The position numbers were made by a program, and so were the translations under genes. A DNA stretch of 22,336 bases from Dehalococcoidia bacterium (GTDB lineage: Bacteria > Chloroflexota > Dehalococcoidia > Bin125): assembly GCA_007571275.1 (NCBI GenBank), contig RKRS01000251.1:1-22336 (forward strand), read 5' to 3'. Positions 1 through 7,767 of this stretch are shown here, piece by piece; the stretch's first letter is position 1, and every line of letters begins with the position of its first letter. Below the pieces are notes generated by a model. That model did no database searches. It had not been told where the DNA came from and saw only the letters and a list, made by a program, of their open reading frames with translations.

Positions 1-2148
1 CAGGCAGACGCGATCCGCGGCGCCGCGCTCTCGCTCCAACGCCAGCGCGGCACGACCGTGGTCGGCGAGATGGGCACTGGCAAAACGTTCATCGGCGCGG
101 CGGCGGCGCACCTGGCCGGGTTCCGCTCGGTGCTCGTGCTCTGTCCACCCCATCTCACCCGCCAGTGGAAGCGCGAGGTCGAGGAGACAATCCCCTTGGC
201 CCGGGCCGTGATCGTCAACTCGATCACCGACCTTGAACGGCTGCACTACTCCTCCGGCCCCGGTCCGCTGTTCGCTGTCATGTCACGCGAGCGAGCCAAG
301 CTCTCCTACCGCTGGCGACCAGCCGCGATCTGGCGGCTAGCAATCGCCGACGGCAAACTGGTCCGCTCAGAGGAGGCGGGCGAACCGGTACGGATTCCTA
401 CCTGCCCCGACTGCGGTCAGCAGGTCGTTGACCGCTACGGCGTACCTCTCAGCGAACGCGATCTGACTCGGCGCAAGCGCCGCTGCTCAGGCTGCGCCGC
501 CCCGCTCTGGCAGGCCGACCCCTCGGGCCCGCACCGCTACCCGCTGGCCGACTACGTCAAGCTGCGCCTGCGGCGGTTCTTCGACCTGCTGATCACCGAC
601 GAGGTCCACGAGTACAAGGGACGCGGTTCGGCCCAAGGCGTCGCCGCCGGTATCCTCGCCGACGCCTGTGGCAAGTCGCTCAGCCTCTCCGGCACCCTGA
701 TGGGCGGCTACTCCTCCACCCTCTTCCATCTGCTCTATCGGTTCTCGCCTGAGATCCGCTCCGAGTTTGGTCGCTCGGAGGAAGCACGCTGGATTCAGCG
801 CTATGGGTTCCTCGAGCAGACGATCGGCAAGCCCGATGAGAGTGGGGAGGAAGACGGCCGTCAGAGCCGACGCCGCAAGTACCGTAAGGTCGTCCGTGAG
901 CGGCCCGGTCTAGCCCCTGCTGCGCTGTTCCACCTGATCGGCCACACCGTCTTCCTACGCCTCTCTGACGTCGCCTCAGGGTTGCCGCCCTACGATGAAC
1001 AGGTCCTGCTTTCCTCACTGGACCAGGAAGCGGATGCAACCGGTTACTCGCAACGCTCGGCCTACGACGAGGTGTTCGAGACCCTGCGAGCCGCGCTGGT
1101 GTCGACCCTCGCCTCCGGCTCGAAGCGCCTGCTCTCCACCTACTTGCAGTCGCTCCTCGCCTATCCCGACGGTTGTACCCGCGGCGAAACCGTGTTCGAC
1201 CCTGAGAGCGGGGAACCGCTCGTCCAGGTCCCACCGCTCGATGAGGACGCGCTCTATCCGAAGGAACAAGCGCTCGTCGAGCTCGTCGCCCAGGAGCGGA
1301 TCGCCGGTCGGCGGGCGCTGGTCTATGTCACCCACACCGGTACCCGCGATATCACCAGCCGCCTGCAGGCGTTGCTCAGCCGCCATGGCTTCCGCACCGC
1401 CGTGATGAAAGCCGATACGGTCGCGCCCGACAAGCGAGAGACCTGGGTCGCTGGCCAGATCGAACAAGGCCTGGATGTGCTCATCTGCCATCCCCGTCTG
1501 GTCCAGACCGGTCTGGATCTGATCGACTTCCCCACGATCTGCTGGTTCGAGACCGATTACTCCGTCTATACGATGCGCCAGGCCTCGCGCCGCTCCTGGC
1601 GCATCGGCCAGACGCAGCCGGTCAAGGTCGTGTTCATGGCCTACCGCAACACGCTCCAGGCCGACGCGCTTAAGTTGGTCGCGCAGAAACTGCAGAGCTC
1701 GCTCGCGGTCGAGGGCGAACTGCCCGAGGACGGTCTCGCCGCTTACGGGGACGATGGCGACGACCTGATGCTCGCCCTCGCCCGCAAGCTGGTCGCGGGC
1801 GAGGAAGATACAGACTCCGTCGAGTCTGTATTCGCCCAGGCTAAACAGGGCGCAGCCAATGCTGAGCAGCTTCTGGTCGACCCAGACTGGCGGCCGGTGG
1901 AGCTCGAGCCGCAATCACCGGCAGCCGTGCGCCACCACACCAATAGCGAAGAGTCCGCTGAGTTGGTTCCCTGCAGTCATCACACCGGCGATGGCTCAGG
2001 ACAGCAGGCGCTGTTTTCCTGGGCTGAGTTCATGGCCGGGCAACCACAGCCAACTCGGCGACGCGCTCAGAAGCCGCCGCCGGGCTCGGTGTCATTGTTC
2101 CAGTGGGCGCTGGAGCGGGAACAGAGCGCCGGAGTTGCCGCGGGATAG
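1..2148 (+). CDS. SNF2-type DEAD/DEAH-like helicase, 5' truncated by window edge
   Basis: The frame is open from base 1, so the true start lies upstream; 715 residues are visible (numbered from base 1). A superfamily 2 ATPase is shown by Walker A GEMGTGKT (residues 22-29), a DEVH Walker B box (200-203) and the SNF2-style motif VI QASRRSWRIGQ (527-537). A C-x2-C (135/138) plus C-x2-C (162/165) pair forms a probable zinc ribbon inserted between motif I and the DEVH box. Family knowledge says such proteins translocate on duplex DNA using ATP; the specific role is unknown, though large helicases of this kind occur on integrative or conjugative elements. The C-terminal tail carries two similar short peptides, LFSWAEF and LFQWALE. 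A strong hairpin follows the TAG stop by 8 bases. Helicase family is secure; cellular role is not. Confidence 0.9.
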   Translation, partial: QADAIRGAALSLQRQRGTTVVGEMGTGKTFIGAAAAHLAGFRSVLVLCPPHLTRQWKREVEETIPLARAVIVNSITDLERLHYSSGPGPLFAVMSRERAKLSYRWRPAAIWRLAIADGKLVRSEEAGEPVRIPTCPDCGQQVVDRYGVPLSERDLTRRKRRCSGCAAPLWQADPSGPHRYPLADYVKLRLRRFFDLLITDEVHEYKGRGSAQGVAAGILADACGKSLSLSGTLMGGYSSTLFHLLYRFSPEIRSEFGRSEEARWIQRYGFLEQTIGKPDESGEEDGRQSRRRKYRKVVRERPGLAPAALFHLIGHTVFLRLSDVASGLPPYDEQVLLSSLDQEADATGYSQRSAYDEVFETLRAALVSTLASGSKRLLSTYLQSLLAYPDGCTRGETVFDPESGEPLVQVPPLDEDALYPKEQALVELVAQERIAGRRALVYVTHTGTRDITSRLQALLSRHGFRTAVMKADTVAPDKRETWVAGQIEQGLDVLICHPRLVQTGLDLIDFPTICWFETDYSVYTMRQASRRSWRIGQTQPVKVVFMAYRNTLQADALKLVAQKLQSSLAVEGELPEDGLAAYGDDGDDLMLALARKLVAGEEDTDSVESVFAQAKQGAANAEQLLVDPDWRPVELEPQSPAAVRHHTNSEESAELVPCSHHTGDGSGQQALFSWAEFMAGQPQPTRRRAQKPPPGSVSLFQWALEREQSAGVAAG

Positions 2149-2156
2149 CGAAAGCT

Positions 2157-2202
2157 CTTGCGAGGAGGTTACTGCCACACACGGCGGTGACCTCCTCGCA
2201 AG
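2157..2202 (+). terminator. Long hairpin after helicase gene, probable terminator
   Basis: Two 20-base arms (2157-2176 and 2183-2202) pair completely, with two G-U wobbles and a 6-base ACACAC loop. The outer 12 pairs are perfect Watson-Crick. The hairpin starts 8 bases after the helicase stop. A run of five T lies 16 bases past the stem (2219-2223), so it is not a textbook intrinsic terminator with an immediate U-tract, but its position fits transcript termination or 3' end protection. Confidence 0.6.
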
Positions 2203-2613
2203 TCCATCTGTGAGCCGCTTTTTCGTGCCTTGATTCAGTCAGACGCGGCTGTTGGGCCAGCATCTGGCAGCGGACTCCCTTGCAGCCACATATGTGTGGG
2301 ACTTTGCCCGTTTCACCGATGGGCTAAGGTCAGAGCCTGCCCTGGCGTTGTTTCGGCGAGACAGTTACGTCACCTGTCACCAGCGCAAAAGAACATATTC
2401 TCTATATTTCATTGCGCGAAACGAACTGAAGTTGGAGGCGCCAGGGCGATCGGATGTGTCGTAATAAATCACTCCCGTGTGCAGATGGAGCTAGTGCGGC
2501 GGCCCGAGCCGACTGGTCTCGCAGGTGTGAGCGAGGACCGCTCCGACAATGGATAGGCGGTAGTCCATCGGAGGTTTGGCTGGTACGGTTACGAGCCGAA
2601 GGGTGGGACGACG
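2203..2613. other. Intergenic region, no gene seen
   Basis: About 410 bases between the helicase hairpin and the first large secreted-protein gene. Short ORFs here show no recognisable motif and no ribosome site. It holds a small perfect palindrome CACATATGTG (2287-2296) and an AT-richer patch around 2390-2415. A TACGGTT element (2584-2590) 24 bases before the next start resembles the TACGTTT at the probable promoter of the paralogous gene, and may be its -10 region. Confidence 0.4.
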
Positions 2614-5600
2614 GTGCAGTACCTGATCTGGATACGGCGGCTGGGGCTGGTCGCGATTTTCGCGGTGGTGGTGACGGTGATGCTGAGCGCGATCACAGGC
2701 GCTCAATATGGGCCAGCCCCCCCCACGGAGCATCCAGGAATCCCCGAGCCGCCGGGCATTCCAGATCGTCCGGGCAGTCCGACTGAACCATTGACAATCA
2801 CGGTGAGCGCGCCCGATGTGTGTGAGGTGCGTCGACCGCTGCAGAGCATTCATACCGTGATCCACGCCCAGGACGCATCGGGCAATCGGCCAGACCCGAC
2901 GGTGACGCGCTACTGGCCTTGGGACGGGGGCGGGACGATGGAGGTGTCCTGGGAAGTGAGCGGCGGTGAGCCGCCCTACTACGTGTTGATCAATGGTCAG
3001 CCGGTCGACGGCGCGAGCGGCACGGTCGAGCTGAGCTGCGCCATGTCGCACGGCGTCTATCAGTCCCACCCGGTCCATGGTCGCACCGTGGCCGAAGCGC
3101 CGCTGACGGACTCGGGCGTGCTGGAGATCGAAGCCGAAGTCTCGGATCAGTCACTGACTGGCGGGCGGGCCAAAGCGACGACCAAGACCTACGCGCTGCT
3201 CAGCGCCGACCACGACCACACGCTGCGCGGCGGCCAGACCTACCGTATCGCCGGTCGGCTGATGACGATCCCTGAGGGCATGGCGATGCAGATGGGGGAC
3301 TATCTGGGACTAGCGCTACAGCTGCACGTCGTCAGGGGCGAGGGACCGTCGGAACAGCGGCCCTGGATCATGGTCAAGGTAGCCGGCCATATCGACTATT
3401 CAGAGCCGTGGTGGGAGGCGTATGAACAGCGGCGCTGGTTAGGGGACGGGCGGCCGTTCGCATCCGCCACGGCGCTGGGCGAGCAGTTCGACCGGCTGCT
3501 GGCCTCACGCAACGGTTGGGAAGCGATCAACAAGTCGCTGGACAGGGCGGCCGACGCGAGCGGCGTCCGCGCCGCCGGCCACGACAGCGGCGCGCCGGGC
3601 TCATCCACGAACTCAGTCGTGCTGGTCCCTACGAACGGCAACCTGATCGGCGGCCAGACCACCCTGCTCTGTACGACCGAGGCGTCATTGTTCAAGCCGC
3701 TGAAGCGGGCGGTCAAGGCCTGGAACGACGAGCTTGAGGGTCTGCTCGGCGCTGTGAAGCCGCTCACCGTGCACACCAAACCAGACGGTTCGATGCCGGG
3801 CGAGTGTCAGGACGACTCGGGCAATGGCGGCCTGGACATCCATGTCCTGGTTACCCGGGAGGGTCACTGCGCCAATGCCTGTCATTCTCAGAACACCGGT
3901 GTAGACGGACGGAGAACATTCCGGCGCGTCATTCGGAATGCAAGCGGCCAGATCGTAGAGGAGTACCCCTATGCGCGAATCACGTACCGCTCGGAAGTCG
4001 TCCGTCACGAGACGATGATGCACGAACTGGGGCAAACGCTGGGACTGCCTGATTACCGTGACGACGACCCGGACTCAGACGATGATGAGGGATGTGAAGC
4101 GTTATGGGGGAGCGCGGACCCGGCGACCGACGTGGATCGTCGCGACGACGACCTGTCGCTGATGCGCAATCTGCGTTCGGCCGAGTGTCGCTCGGGTGGG
4201 GTGGTGACCGGTCGCGACCGGCGTGACCTGTTCGAGGTGTACTATCCGGCCCCGCCGCTGGACGTGGAGACGAGCTATGACCACCAGACGCAAACGGTTG
4301 AGTTCTTCTGGACCGGTCTGCACGAAGACGAGACGGCTGAAGAGGAGCACTGGGGGCTGCGCGAGCTGGCCCGCCAAGCCGACCAGGTCGGGTTGTTCGG
4401 ACGGAGCGACGACGGAAGCTGGGAGCTGCTGGGGGCGACGGACATATCAGGCGAGCAGAACACGATTGAGCTGGCGTTGGCCGAGGGTCGGCGCGGGTCC
4501 TACATGGTGGTCGGGCTGACCCAGGCGCGACTGAACACGCTGCTGGGCTGGGGTCCGCAGTTGGACACGCATGGAGGCGATCAATACACCTTGGGCGAAC
4601 CGCTGCTGGCGAGCCGGGTGGTGACGGCGGACGGCGACGCGCTGGAGCTGCCGCTGCGGCTAACGGCGGGCGTCACGCCGGCCTCGTGCTACGTGACCGG
4701 AATCGGGGCGCGGCAAGAGCTGCAGGTCAACTGGTGGACGCCCGAGGAACTGTCAGGGGTCGATGTCGAACTGACGCTCGCCGGCGTTGAGCTGACCGAC
4801 AGTTCCGCACAGTGTAGAGATATCTCGGACAGCGGTCAGGACAACGTGGTCGAGTTGGTCGTGCGGGCGGAACAGCAAGTGTCGGGCCAGACGCGCGTGA
4901 CTGAGCTGTCGCTGGACGTCGCCGACCGTGAGTACGACGTTCCTCCCAACCGAGCGATCTCATTTTTCATCGATGCCAGGACTCTGCCATCGCCGGTGGA
5001 GTGCGAGGTAGGGCAGAACCTGCTCGGAGTGGCTTGGTGGGTTGACCCAGCGAGCGCCAGCGACACAGTCGAGTACTGGATCCAGAACGAGCTGAAGACA
5101 GGTACATCGGGTAGCGTTGTCTGTCCCCTTCCTGCGAACGGCCGGATAGTCGGGTTCGCGCTCCTGCCAGACGGCAGCGGCCTGCGGGATGACAAAACCA
5201 TCTCTACTATCACGATCCCCGACCTGGACATGACGAAGAACCAGGTAACGGCGACGGATGAATCTGCCTCTTCGGTGAAGCTCTCCTGGGCCTCGACCAC
5301 GAATGAGATGGAATCGGCCTTCGAGCTCAAGTGCTGGGAGGTCGTGAACGGCGCTCGCAGCCATCCCTGTCCAGGCTTTGCGAATCAGGACACGGACCCA
5401 CGCTTCGTGCGGATGCCGGACACGGAGCGCATCGTCACCGGTCTACGCCCCTTCACCGCCTACGAGTTCGCCCTCCGCGCCCGCTACGGCAGTGACGAGG
5501 ATGCATCCGGCTGGTTGGAAGGCATCGACGCGCACACGCCGCCCGGGACTCCGGGAACCGCGCCGGTTGTCCCGCCGGATGACTCGCCAGGCGGCGTGCC

Positions 5601-6402
5601 GCCTGACTCCCCGCCGGAAGAAGAACCAGAGAAGCTGGATGTGAACTTGTCCATCAAAGAACACCCCGCTTCCTGCGAGGTGGACGGGAGCGTCACGCTG
5701 TTCTGGCAGGTCACGAACGCCGGCGCGCTGGCCGAAGTCTCAGCGGTCGATTCGGGTGATCCCGACAACACGATCGCGCTGCCGGCAACAGCTGTGGGCG
5801 AGCACGCGCTTGCCTGCGCCAAGCCGTACGGCGCGCGCACGATCACGGTGACCGTCAAGGAGTTAGCGCCGCCTCAGAACACCGTATCGGGTACGACCAG
5901 CTACACGGTCTTGGTCCCTGAGATCACGGTCACTGGCCAGGTGGCTGCGCGGAAGTCGGCGGCCGATCGGGTGGAGTTCGGCTTCCGCCCGGAGGGCGAA
6001 ACCATCATTCTGCCAGCGAATCGGTTCGTGACGCCGTCCGAGATGGGCTCGGGTTGGCGCTGGACATCAGCCGTCCTGATGACGATTGATGAGGATGACG
6101 AAGAGCAGGTCAATATTGGCGCAGTGTGGGCGCGGAAGAGGCAGGACAGCGACGGGACAAACTACTTCGAAGTCTGCTTCCGTTGGTCGGACGATGCCTG
6201 GCACTGCCCGACCGCGCGGAGATTTGAGTATGAGGATGCGGAGATCGGTTCGTGGCACTACTCAGGGTCGTTCACCCGCACCTTTCGACCAGGCGCGGGG
6301 ACCGGCGCGGCTTCTCTCAACGAGTCAGTGATGGACGGCGCCGCCGCGAACGAGCCGAACCCGTCCTACGGTCCAGAGCGAGCGTTGACCGCCGCTCCCT
6401 GA
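2614..6402 (+). CDS. Secreted metzincin-like multidomain protein, copy 1 (altered zinc site)
   Basis: GTG start at 2614 preceded by a GGGTGGG ribosome site; 1262 residues. Residues 1-30 form a signal peptide (Arg-Arg, hydrophobic core, cleavage expected after A30, leaving QYGP). An N-terminal Ig-like region with a Cys pair is followed by a metzincin-like core with zinc motif HELGQTLGLPD (H470, E471, Q474, D480) and Met-turn DDLSLM (M517), then the downstream TGRDRRDLFEVYY helix. Metzincins need HExxHxxGxxH/D; here the second His is Gln, so catalysis is doubtful. An acidic Asp run follows the motif. Then come two more Cys-pair modules, a fibronectin III domain (about 872-976), a Pro-rich linker (977-1008), an Ig module (1009-1090) and a C-terminal domain (1103-1240). 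No LPXTG or C-terminal membrane anchor, so probably released. Paralogue of the gene at 7768. Protease-family call is from motifs; substrate unknown. Confidence 0.8.
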   Translation: MQYLIWIRRLGLVAIFAVVVTVMLSAITGAQYGPAPPTEHPGIPEPPGIPDRPGSPTEPLTITVSAPDVCEVRRPLQSIHTVIHAQDASGNRPDPTVTRYWPWDGGGTMEVSWEVSGGEPPYYVLINGQPVDGASGTVELSCAMSHGVYQSHPVHGRTVAEAPLTDSGVLEIEAEVSDQSLTGGRAKATTKTYALLSADHDHTLRGGQTYRIAGRLMTIPEGMAMQMGDYLGLALQLHVVRGEGPSEQRPWIMVKVAGHIDYSEPWWEAYEQRRWLGDGRPFASATALGEQFDRLLASRNGWEAINKSLDRAADASGVRAAGHDSGAPGSSTNSVVLVPTNGNLIGGQTTLLCTTEASLFKPLKRAVKAWNDELEGLLGAVKPLTVHTKPDGSMPGECQDDSGNGGLDIHVLVTREGHCANACHSQNTGVDGRRTFRRVIRNASGQIVEEYPYARITYRSEVVRHETMMHELGQTLGLPDYRDDDPDSDDDEGCEALWGSADPATDVDRRDDDLSLMRNLRSAECRSGGVVTGRDRRDLFEVYYPAPPLDVETSYDHQTQTVEFFWTGLHEDETAEEEHWGLRELARQADQVGLFGRSDDGSWELLGATDISGEQNTIELALAEGRRGSYMVVGLTQARLNTLLGWGPQLDTHGGDQYTLGEPLLASRVVTADGDALELPLRLTAGVTPASCYVTGIGARQELQVNWWTPEELSGVDVELTLAGVELTDSSAQCRDISDSGQDNVVELVVRAEQQVSGQTRVTELSLDVADREYDVPPNRAISFFIDARTLPSPVECEVGQNLLGVAWWVDPASASDTVEYWIQNELKTGTSGSVVCPLPANGRIVGFALLPDGSGLRDDKTISTITIPDLDMTKNQVTATDESASSVKLSWASTTNEMESAFELKCWEVVNGARSHPCPGFANQDTDPRFVRMPDTERIVTGLRPFTAYEFALRARYGSDEDASGWLEGIDAHTPPGTPGTAPVVPPDDSPGGVPPDSPPEEEPEKLDVNLSIKEHPASCEVDGSVTLFWQVTNAGALAEVSAVDSGDPDNTIALPATAVGEHALACAKPYGARTITVTVKELAPPQNTVSGTTSYTVLVPEITVTGQVAARKSAADRVEFGFRPEGETIILPANRFVTPSEMGSGWRWTSAVLMTIDEDDEEQVNIGAVWARKRQDSDGTNYFEVCFRWSDDAWHCPTARRFEYEDAEIGSWHYSGSFTRTFRPGAGTGAASLNESVMDGAAANEPNPSYGPERALTAAP

Positions 6403-6873
6403 TTCGCTCACTCCGGAACAGTGTTGTCCCAGCCATAACCGCTGTTCGACCACTGCGCATGCGTCGGAAGTAGTCTCGACTGACCAAGAGCATGTCATGA
6501 AACGGCCTGACGCCGAGAGCAATCAGCCGGCACCGATGATGGGCGCGCTACGGGGCGTCACTCGCGCGCCAGTCCGGGTCACCTGTACGGTGATTCGGGC
6601 AGCAGGCTGGCGGCGAGCATCTGCTCTGAGAACCGATGTCGCCGACCGCTCACAGTTCCGCAAGGCGCTCGACGAAGCGAGCGGTCCAGAGGCGCCCGTT
6701 GCGGGGATTCTGGTCTAACAGTTCTCCCGCCTCACTCACAAGCGCGAGCACGCCATCGCGTTCACGTCTGTAAGGGATGGTTCGAAGCGCGGTAGAATGG
6801 CCTACGGTGAGAGCGGTGCCCGTGACGACTACCTCGACCGGACTGCTCACCGCCGAAGACCTGTTACGCCTCT
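6403..6873. other. Intergenic debris, no supported gene
   Basis: About 470 bases after copy 1 of the metzincin-like gene. A 73-codon + strand ORF (6497-6718) and a 66-codon - strand ORF (6650-6850) exist, but neither has a family motif or clear ribosome site. Together with the frameshifted hsdR fragment next to it, this looks like decayed sequence. Confidence 0.4.
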
Positions 6874-7276
6874 ATAGCAAGAGCGTACATGACGAACCGT
6901 GCGATCGAGGCGGCGCAAGTGCTCGAGGAACTGATCGAGTTGGCCCGCGAGATGCGTCAGGCTGGCAGGAACTTGGACTCTCAAACGACGAGGTGGTGTT
7001 CTACGACGCGCTGGCGACGAGCGCCAGCGCTGTCCAGGTACTGGGCGAAGGACGCTGCAGATGATCGCGCACGAACTCGTTGAAACAGTCCGTGCTAACG
7101 CCACGATCGACTGGACCCTGCGGGATGATGTCCGCGCGAAACTTCGAGTCTGCGTGAAGCGCGTCCTCCGCAAACACGGGTATCCACCTGATCAGCGAGA
7201 GCAAGCGACCAAGACTGTTCTCGAGCAGGCGGAAATCCTGTCAGCAGGTTGGGCGCCCAGTCGAGCGGCGGGTTGA
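6874..7276 (+). pseudogene. hsdR: C-terminal fragment of type I restriction subunit HsdR, frameshifted
   Basis: Three successive frames together read as the C-terminal domain of HsdR (DUF3387 region), the motor/endonuclease subunit of type I restriction systems. Frame one gives the NRAIEAAQVLEELIELAREM block (from 6898). Frame two gives QELGLSNDEVVFYDALA and its continuation (about 6970-7045). Frame three gives MIAHELVETVRANATIDWT, then VRAKLRVCVKRVLRKHGYPP (7061-7276), ending in TGA. Frame changes fall at about 6960-6975 and 7045-7058. The order and spacing of these blocks match the family. No N-terminal nuclease or helicase part, and no hsdM or hsdS, is present in the window, so this is a dead remnant. 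The recognition is from memory of the family. Confidence 0.75.
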
Positions 7277-7571
7277 GAAGACGCCAGCTCGGCCATCCCG
7301 GCTGATTGGTCAGCGGAAGGCGATGCTTGGGCGAGGGCTTCTGGCTCTGGCCCACGTTGTTCCCGCTGAGTGTGCTGGGCCCGTCTTGGAACTGCTCGAG
7401 CTGTCGCTGTCGTTGGAGCGCTCTATCCAGTGGCGACGCACCAGCGCGCCGGTTAACAAGGTCACCGGCGACCATGCAGTCTCGCAGGAGCTGACCATCG
7501 AGATCACCGCCATTGACGAAAACGGTGCCAGCGTCAGCGGGACATTCAAGCTCTCGCTGAACAACGACTAA
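7277..7571 (+). pseudogene. Tail of an unrecognised gene, Ig/cadherin-like end
   Basis: The frame ending in TAA at 7569-7571 is open from before 7277; the first ATG is at 7323 (82 codons) with no convincing ribosome site. Its last part (TIEITAIDENGASVSGTFKL) resembles the last strands of putative Ig/cadherin-like repeats of secreted proteins, while the first part (7277-7440) resembles nothing I know. A hairpin begins 4 bases after the stop, as expected for the true end of a gene. I therefore read it as the 3' remnant of a larger lost gene, but an intact small hypothetical gene cannot be excluded. Confidence 0.35.
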
Positions 7572-7575
7572 GCCA

Positions 7576-7612
7576 GCCAGCAGGCGGAGAGGTTAGGCCT
7601 CCGCCCGCTGGC
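7576..7612 (+). terminator. GC-rich hairpin, probable terminator
   Basis: Fourteen-base arms 7576-7589 and 7599-7612 pair with one A-C mismatch around a 9-base loop. The structure begins 4 bases after the TAA at 7569-7571. No T-run follows, so it is either a non-canonical terminator or only a 3' stabilising hairpin. Confidence 0.5.
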
Positions 7613-7703
7613 TCACGCGTCGGACGGGTGTCAGTCGCTCAGCCACCCACCTTCCGGCACTCACGCTCTTTCCCGTCATTCAACCTGGCGGCTGCGGACG
7701 GAG

Positions 7704-7732
7704 TTGAACGAGTTGGGGAGGTGGGATACGTT
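7704..7732 (+). promoter_or_regulatory. Candidate promoter of metzincin-like copy 2
   Basis: TTGAAC (7704-7709) and TACGTT (7727-7732) are separated by 17 bases and lie 35 bases before the ATG at 7768. The -10 match is weak (3 of 6). A related TACGGTT occurs at the same general position before copy 1 (2584-2590), which supports a shared control element. Confidence 0.3.
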
Positions 7733-7767
7733 TCGTCAACTTGAGCGCGAAAGGGAAGGGGTGGACC

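Noticed and set aside
680..1234. Minus-strand frame rich in Arg, Ser and Gly opposite the helicase
   Set aside because: Low-complexity composition typical of a wrong frame in GC-rich DNA.
1015..1914. Long minus-strand open frame (299 codons) opposite the helicase
   Set aside because: It lies wholly antisense to a well supported helicase, has no family motif, and such antisense frames are common in high-GC genes.
2287..2296. Palindrome CACATATGTG as an operator
   Set aside because: It lies over 300 bases from the next gene start with no promoter elements beside it; 10-base palindromes occur by chance.
6650..6850. Minus-strand 66-codon ORF between copy 1 and the hsdR relic
   Set aside because: It reads somewhat like protein, but I recognise no family and see no ribosome site; left unannotated.
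7741..7767. TTG start 27 bases upstream for metzincin-like copy 2
   Set aside because: It would add nine polar residues before the signal peptide and use the ribosome site as coding sequence; ATG 7768 with AAGGGAAGGGG before it is better.
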